The position numbers and the translations under genes are program-made. A model generated the notes under the pieces. The model made no database searches, was not told where the DNA came from, and worked only from the letters and a program-made list of their open reading frames with translations. Shown here in pieces: positions 3,259-6,295 of a stretch of DNA of 6,295 bases. This stretch comes from Actinomycetes bacterium (GTDB taxonomy: Bacteria > Actinomycetota > Acidimicrobiia > Acidimicrobiales > Palsa-688). Location of the stretch: NCBI GenBank assembly GCA_021819345.1, contig JAKARG010000196.1:1-6295 (forward strand), in the 5' to 3' direction. Each line of letters opens with the position of its first letter. Position 1 is the first letter of the stretch.

Positions 3259-5507
3259 TGGCGACGGCGACCGGCACCGAGGCCCGATCGACGGAGGCGA
3301 CGGCGACCGGCACCGAGGCCCGATCGACAGAGGCGACGGCGACCGAGGGCCGCCAGCACGTCGAGCTGGCCATCACGGGCATGACGTGCGCGTCGTGCGC
3401 GGCCCGCGTCGAGAAGCGCCTCAACAAGGTGCAAGGTGTGACCGCCACGGTCAACTTCGCCAGCGAGCACGCAGCGGTCGCCTTCGACCCCGCCCAGGTG
3501 GACATCGAGGACCTGATCGGGGCGGTGGAGGCCGCCGGCTACGGCGCCGCCCTGCCCGAGGCGATCACCGACGAGGACCCGGCCCGCCCCTACCGCTGGC
3601 GCCTGGTCCTCGCCGTGGCCTTGACCGTCCCCCTGACGGTGTTCGCCTGGATCGCGGCGTCGCGGCCGCCCGGCTGGGAGTGGTTCTCGCTGGTGCTTGC
3701 CACTCCGGTGGTGTTCTACGCCGGCTGGCCCTTCCATCGGGCCGCGGCGGCCAACGCCCGCCACGGGGCAGCCACGATGGACACCCTCATCTCGGTGGGC
3801 ACGCTCGCCGCGTGGATCTGGTCGACGGTGATGCTGGTGGCGGGAATGTCGACGAGCGTCTACTTCGACACCGCCGGGGCCATCACCGCGCTGATCCTCT
3901 TCGGCCGCTACTTGGAGGCCGGGGCCAAGCGTCGCTCGGGTGAGGCCATCCGCAAACTCTTGGAGCTCGGGGCCAAGGAGGCCCGGGTGCTGCGCGACGG
4001 CACCGAGGTCCTCGTCCCCGTCGAGGAGCTGGCGGTGGGGGACCGTTTCGTGGTGCGTCCCGGGGAGAAGATCGCCACCGACGGCGTGGTGGAGTCGGGA
4101 ACCGCTGCGATCGACCAGTCGATGCTGACCGGCGAGTCGGTCCCCGTCGAGGTCGGTCCCGGCGACGCAGTGGCCGGCGCCACCGTCAACACCTCGGGCC
4201 GTCTTGTTGTCGAGGCCACCCGGGTCGGGGCCACGACGGCCCTGGCCCAGATCGCCCGGCTGGTGGCCGACGCCCAGGCCGGCAAGGCGCCGGTCCAGCG
4301 CCTGGCCGACCGGGTCTCCGCCGTGTTCGTCCCGATCGTGATCGCCATCTCCGTCCTCACCTTGGTGGGCTGGCTCGTGGTGGGGGGCGCGGCCACCACG
4401 GCGGCGTTCACCGCCGCGGTGGCCGTCATCGTGATCGCCTGCCCGTGCGCCCTCGGGCTCGCCACCCCGACCGCCCTGATGGTTGGCACCGGGCGCGGCG
4501 CTCAGCTCGGCATCGTCATCAAAGGTCCCGAAGTCCTCGAGCAGACCCGCCAGGTCACCACCATCGTGCTCGACAAGACCGGCACGCTCACCGAGGGCAG
4601 GATGGCCGTCTCGGCCGTTGTGCCCGCCCAGGGGGTGGGCGAGGAGGCGCTGGTGCGCCTTGCCGCAGGAGCAGAGGACGCCAGCGAGCACCCGATCGCC
4701 CGTGCCATCGCCGCCTACGGGCGCGACCGTCTCGGCACCCTTCCCGCCGTCGAGTCCTTCTCAGCCCGGGCCGGCCTCGGGATCGAGGCCGTCATCGACG
4801 GCCACGCCGTCGTGATCGGCCGCCCGGGCCTCCTCGCCGATTGGGGCGTGCACCTCACCGAGGCGCTCACGGCCGAGGTGGCCCGCCTGGAGGCCGCGGG
4901 CTCGACCGTGGTCGGCGTCGCCGCTGACGGCGAGGTCAAGGGCCTCGTGGCAGTGGCGGACCGCATCAAGGTGACGAGCCGCCAGGCCGTCGCCGAGCTG
5001 CGCGCCCTCGGGCTCACGCCCGTGCTGCTCACCGGGGACAACGAGGCGACCGCCCGGGCGGTCGCCGCAGAGGTGGGGATCGACCGGGTGCTCTCCGGGG
5101 TCTTTCCCGAGGACAAAGCGGCTGAGGTCGCCCGCCTGCAGGAAGCCGGCGAGGTGGTCGCCATGGTCGGCGACGGCGTGAACGACGCCCCCGCACTTGC
5201 CCGGGCCGACCTCGGCCTCGCCATCGGGACTGGCACCGACGTCGCCATCGAGGCATCCGATATCACCCTCGTCGCCGGCGATCTCCGGGCAGCGGCCGAC
5301 GCCATCCGCCTGTCGCGCCGCACCCTGTCGACGATCAAGGGCAACCTGTTCTGGGCCTTCGGCTACAACGTCGCCGCCATCCCCTTGGCGGTCGCCGGAC
5401 TCGTCAACCCGATCATCGCCGCCGCGGCCATGGCGTTCTCCAGCGTCTTCGTCGTCACCAACTCGCTGCGCCTGCGGCGCTTCCGTGCAGCGGAGGGGCA
5501 CCGGTGA
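3258..5507 (+). CDS. copA: P1B-1 type Cu(I)-exporting ATPase
   Basis: The chosen start is ATG 3258, overlapping the copZ stop, with GAGG (3247-3250) seven bases upstream; GTG 3255 is the alternative. The 749-residue protein has all P1B-1 parts: one N-terminal HMA domain with GMTCASC (Cys44, Cys47); membrane helices near 116-134, 142-160, 175-196 and 205-222; the actuator motif TGES (291-294); helix six with CPC (Cys395, Cys397); phosphorylated Asp439 in DKTGT; the His478-Pro479 SEHP motif; and GDGVND (638-643). Helix seven has N-x6-YN-x4-P (Tyr703, Asn704) and helix eight P-x6-M-x2-SS-x5-N (Met725, Ser728, Ser729), the Cu(I) signature. It pumps cytoplasmic Cu(I) across the membrane using ATP. 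Odd point: residues 2-29 hold a 12-residue tandem duplication before the HMA domain. Its stop overlaps the csoR start (GTGA). Confidence 0.96.
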   Translation: MATATGTEARSTEATATGTEARSTEATATEGRQHVELAITGMTCASCAARVEKRLNKVQGVTATVNFASEHAAVAFDPAQVDIEDLIGAVEAAGYGAALPEAITDEDPARPYRWRLVLAVALTVPLTVFAWIAASRPPGWEWFSLVLATPVVFYAGWPFHRAAAANARHGAATMDTLISVGTLAAWIWSTVMLVAGMSTSVYFDTAGAITALILFGRYLEAGAKRRSGEAIRKLLELGAKEARVLRDGTEVLVPVEELAVGDRFVVRPGEKIATDGVVESGTAAIDQSMLTGESVPVEVGPGDAVAGATVNTSGRLVVEATRVGATTALAQIARLVADAQAGKAPVQRLADRVSAVFVPIVIAISVLTLVGWLVVGGAATTAAFTAAVAVIVIACPCALGLATPTALMVGTGRGAQLGIVIKGPEVLEQTRQVTTIVLDKTGTLTEGRMAVSAVVPAQGVGEEALVRLAAGAEDASEHPIARAIAAYGRDRLGTLPAVESFSARAGLGIEAVIDGHAVVIGRPGLLADWGVHLTEALTAEVARLEAAGSTVVGVAADGEVKGLVAVADRIKVTSRQAVAELRALGLTPVLLTGDNEATARAVAAEVGIDRVLSGVFPEDKAAEVARLQEAGEVVAMVGDGVNDAPALARADLGLAIGTGTDVAIEASDITLVAGDLRAAADAIRLSRRTLSTIKGNLFWAFGYNVAAIPLAVAGLVNPIIAAAAMAFSSVFVVTNSLRLRRFRAAEGHR
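3261..3345 (+). repeat. 36-bp tandem duplication in the copA 5' end
   Basis: Two 36-bp units (3261-3296 and 3297-3332) differ at one base (ACGGAG versus ACAGAG); the first 13 bases of a third unit follow (3333-3345). They encode ATATGTEARSTE twice and then ATATE. The unit is a multiple of three, so the copA frame is kept. It lies in the flexible segment before the HMA domain and looks like recent slippage. Confidence 0.95.
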
Positions 5508-5857
5508 CCGACACCGTCCACAGCGGCGACGACTCTTTGGCGGCGGCCACCGGATCCGGTCCTCCCTACGGCTACGTGGCCAACAAGGACAAGGACGCGC
5601 TGATCAAGCGGATGCGCCGCATCGAGGGCCAGGCTCGGGGCATCGAGAAGATGATCACCGAGGACCGCTACTGCATCGACATCCTCACCCAGATCGCCGC
5701 GGTATCCACCGCCCTGGAGGCGGTGGCCGGCATCCTCCTTGACGACCACGTCAACCACTGCGTGCGCCACGCCCTCTCCTCGGGCGACGAAGCGGTCGCC
5801 GCCGAGAAGACCACGGAGCTCCTCGAAGCCGTCCACCGGTTCACCCGGACCCGATGA
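5504..5857 (+). CDS. csoR: CsoR-family Cu(I)-sensing transcriptional repressor
   Basis: A 117-residue protein from GTG 5504, overlapping the copA stop, with GGAGG (5492-5496) seven bases upstream. After a variable tail of about 25 residues comes the all-helical CsoR domain: KDALIKRMRRIEGQARGIEK, then MITEDRYCIDIL. The Cu(I) ligand set Cys-His-Cys is complete: Cys57, His82 and Cys86, with the 25 and 4 residue spacings of M. tuberculosis CsoR (Cys36, His61, Cys65); Tyr56 before the first Cys is also conserved. That set separates copper sensors from the nickel RcnR and formaldehyde FrmR branches. As apo-tetramer it would bind the operators described here and release them when Cu(I) binds. It is a cytoplasmic protein and lies last in the overlapping copZ-copA-csoR group, consistent with autoregulation. 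Confidence 0.94.
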   Translation: MTDTVHSGDDSLAAATGSGPPYGYVANKDKDALIKRMRRIEGQARGIEKMITEDRYCIDILTQIAAVSTALEAVAGILLDDHVNHCVRHALSSGDEAVAAEKTTELLEAVHRFTRTR

Positions 5858-5957
5858 ACCGGGTCGCGGTGGCTGGCTCGCGGGGGCGATCGAGCCGCTC
5901 CATCCCGTGCGCCAGGCGTCGAGCGAGGGTGCTACATGGCGCGCCCGGAGGCCACCG

Positions 5958-6295
5958 GTGACCGTCGTCCACGCGCTCGGCCACGCCCTCGAGGTCGCCG
6001 GCGGGATGGCCTGGCAGATCGCCTGGTCGCTCATCCTCGGCTTCGCCCTCTCGGCGATCGTCCAGGCGCTCGCCAAGAAGGCGACGATCACCCGCCTCCT
6101 CGGCGACCACCGGGCGAGGACCCTCGCCGTCGCGTCCGGACTCGGGATCGCCAGCTCGTCGTGCTCCTACGCCGCGGTGGCACTCGCCCGCTCGCTGTTC
6201 CGCAAAGGCGCCGACTTCGTCGCCGCGATGACCTTCGAGATCGCCTCGACCAACCTCGTCGTCGAGCTCGGCATCATCATGGCGGTGGTTGTCGG
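5958..6295 (+). CDS. ArsP/YraQ-type (DUF318) permease, N-terminal part (cut by right edge)
   Basis: A GTG at 5958 has GGAGG (5947-5951) six bases upstream and opens a frame of 112 full codons to the window end. A nearby ATG at 5936 is in a different frame. Hydrophobic segments lie at about 20-38, 55-77 and 97-112. The stretch SSSCSYAAVALARSLF (66-81) followed by KGADFVAAMTFEIASTNLVV is the conserved core of the Pfam permease family PF03773, whose characterised members include the organoarsenical exporter ArsP. Most members are uncharacterised, and they often sit beside metal or sulfur regulators. It lies 100 bp after csoR on the same strand, with no operator-like site and no clear terminator between, so read-through from the copper operon is plausible. 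Substrate unknown; a copper role rests on position only. Confidence 0.85.
   Translation, partial: MTVVHALGHALEVAGGMAWQIAWSLILGFALSAIVQALAKKATITRLLGDHRARTLAVASGLGIASSSCSYAAVALARSLFRKGADFVAAMTFEIASTNLVVELGIIMAVVV

Noticed and set aside
3072..4691. Long minus-strand open frame (539 codons) opposite copZ and copA
   Set aside because: It is a composition shadow of GC-rich codons: no family motif, low-complexity Gly/Arg/His content, and it lies wholly opposite clear conserved copZ and copA.
5843..5865. Hairpin at the csoR stop as a terminator
   Set aside because: GACCCG (5848-5853) and CGGGTC (5860-5865) can pair, but the stem is only six bases, contains the stop region in its loop, and is not followed by a T-tract.

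Overview
The window looks like a chromosomal piece from a high-GC actinobacterium. The codons end strongly in G or C, and CsoR-type copper control, a SHOCT membrane protein, a DUF3105 protein and a rusticyanin-like cupredoxin occur side by side. I cannot place it more finely from sequence alone; an acidimicrobial-type lineage is only a guess. Almost everything right of position 340 is a copper-handling locus.

Layout. The left end (1-134, minus) holds the N-terminus of an ArsR-family regulator running off the edge. Overlapping AT-rich palindromes sit on its start codon. A truncated methyltransferase-like remnant (204-365, plus) follows. A small tryptophan-rich SHOCT membrane protein (340-654, minus) is divergent from a plus-strand group: a 95-codon small membrane-protein ORF carrying a GGTTCC hexamer repeat, a membrane-anchored Met-rich cupredoxin (1084-1956), and a DUF3105 gene (1964-2826) broken by one apparent frameshift. 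After a 228-bp non-coding stretch with two operator-like sites and a strong promoter comes a tightly overlapping operon: copZ (Cu(I) chaperone), copA (P1B-1 Cu(I)-exporting ATPase) and csoR (Cu(I)-sensing repressor). An ArsP/YraQ-type permease follows and is cut by the right edge.

How it fits together. Four 15-bp sites of the form TACCC-N5-GGGTA (two exact, two with one mismatch) lie in the two main intergenic regions: two between the divergent SHOCT and cupredoxin groups and two upstream of copZ. This resembles the motif I recall for CsoR-family repressors such as RicR of Mycobacterium tuberculosis. The simplest reading is one self-controlled copper regulon. CsoR would release its sites when Cu(I) rises, CopZ would pass copper to CopA for export, and the exported cupredoxin with its Met-rich arm would bind or oxidise copper outside the membrane. 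DUF3105, the SHOCT protein and the small ORF would be accessory members of unknown function.

Most noteworthy: the shared operator set with an extended TATCG flank, an exact nine-residue methionine period in the cupredoxin, a frame-neutral hexamer microsatellite just upstream of it, a recent 36-bp duplication in the CopA N-terminus, and the frameshifted DUF3105 gene.
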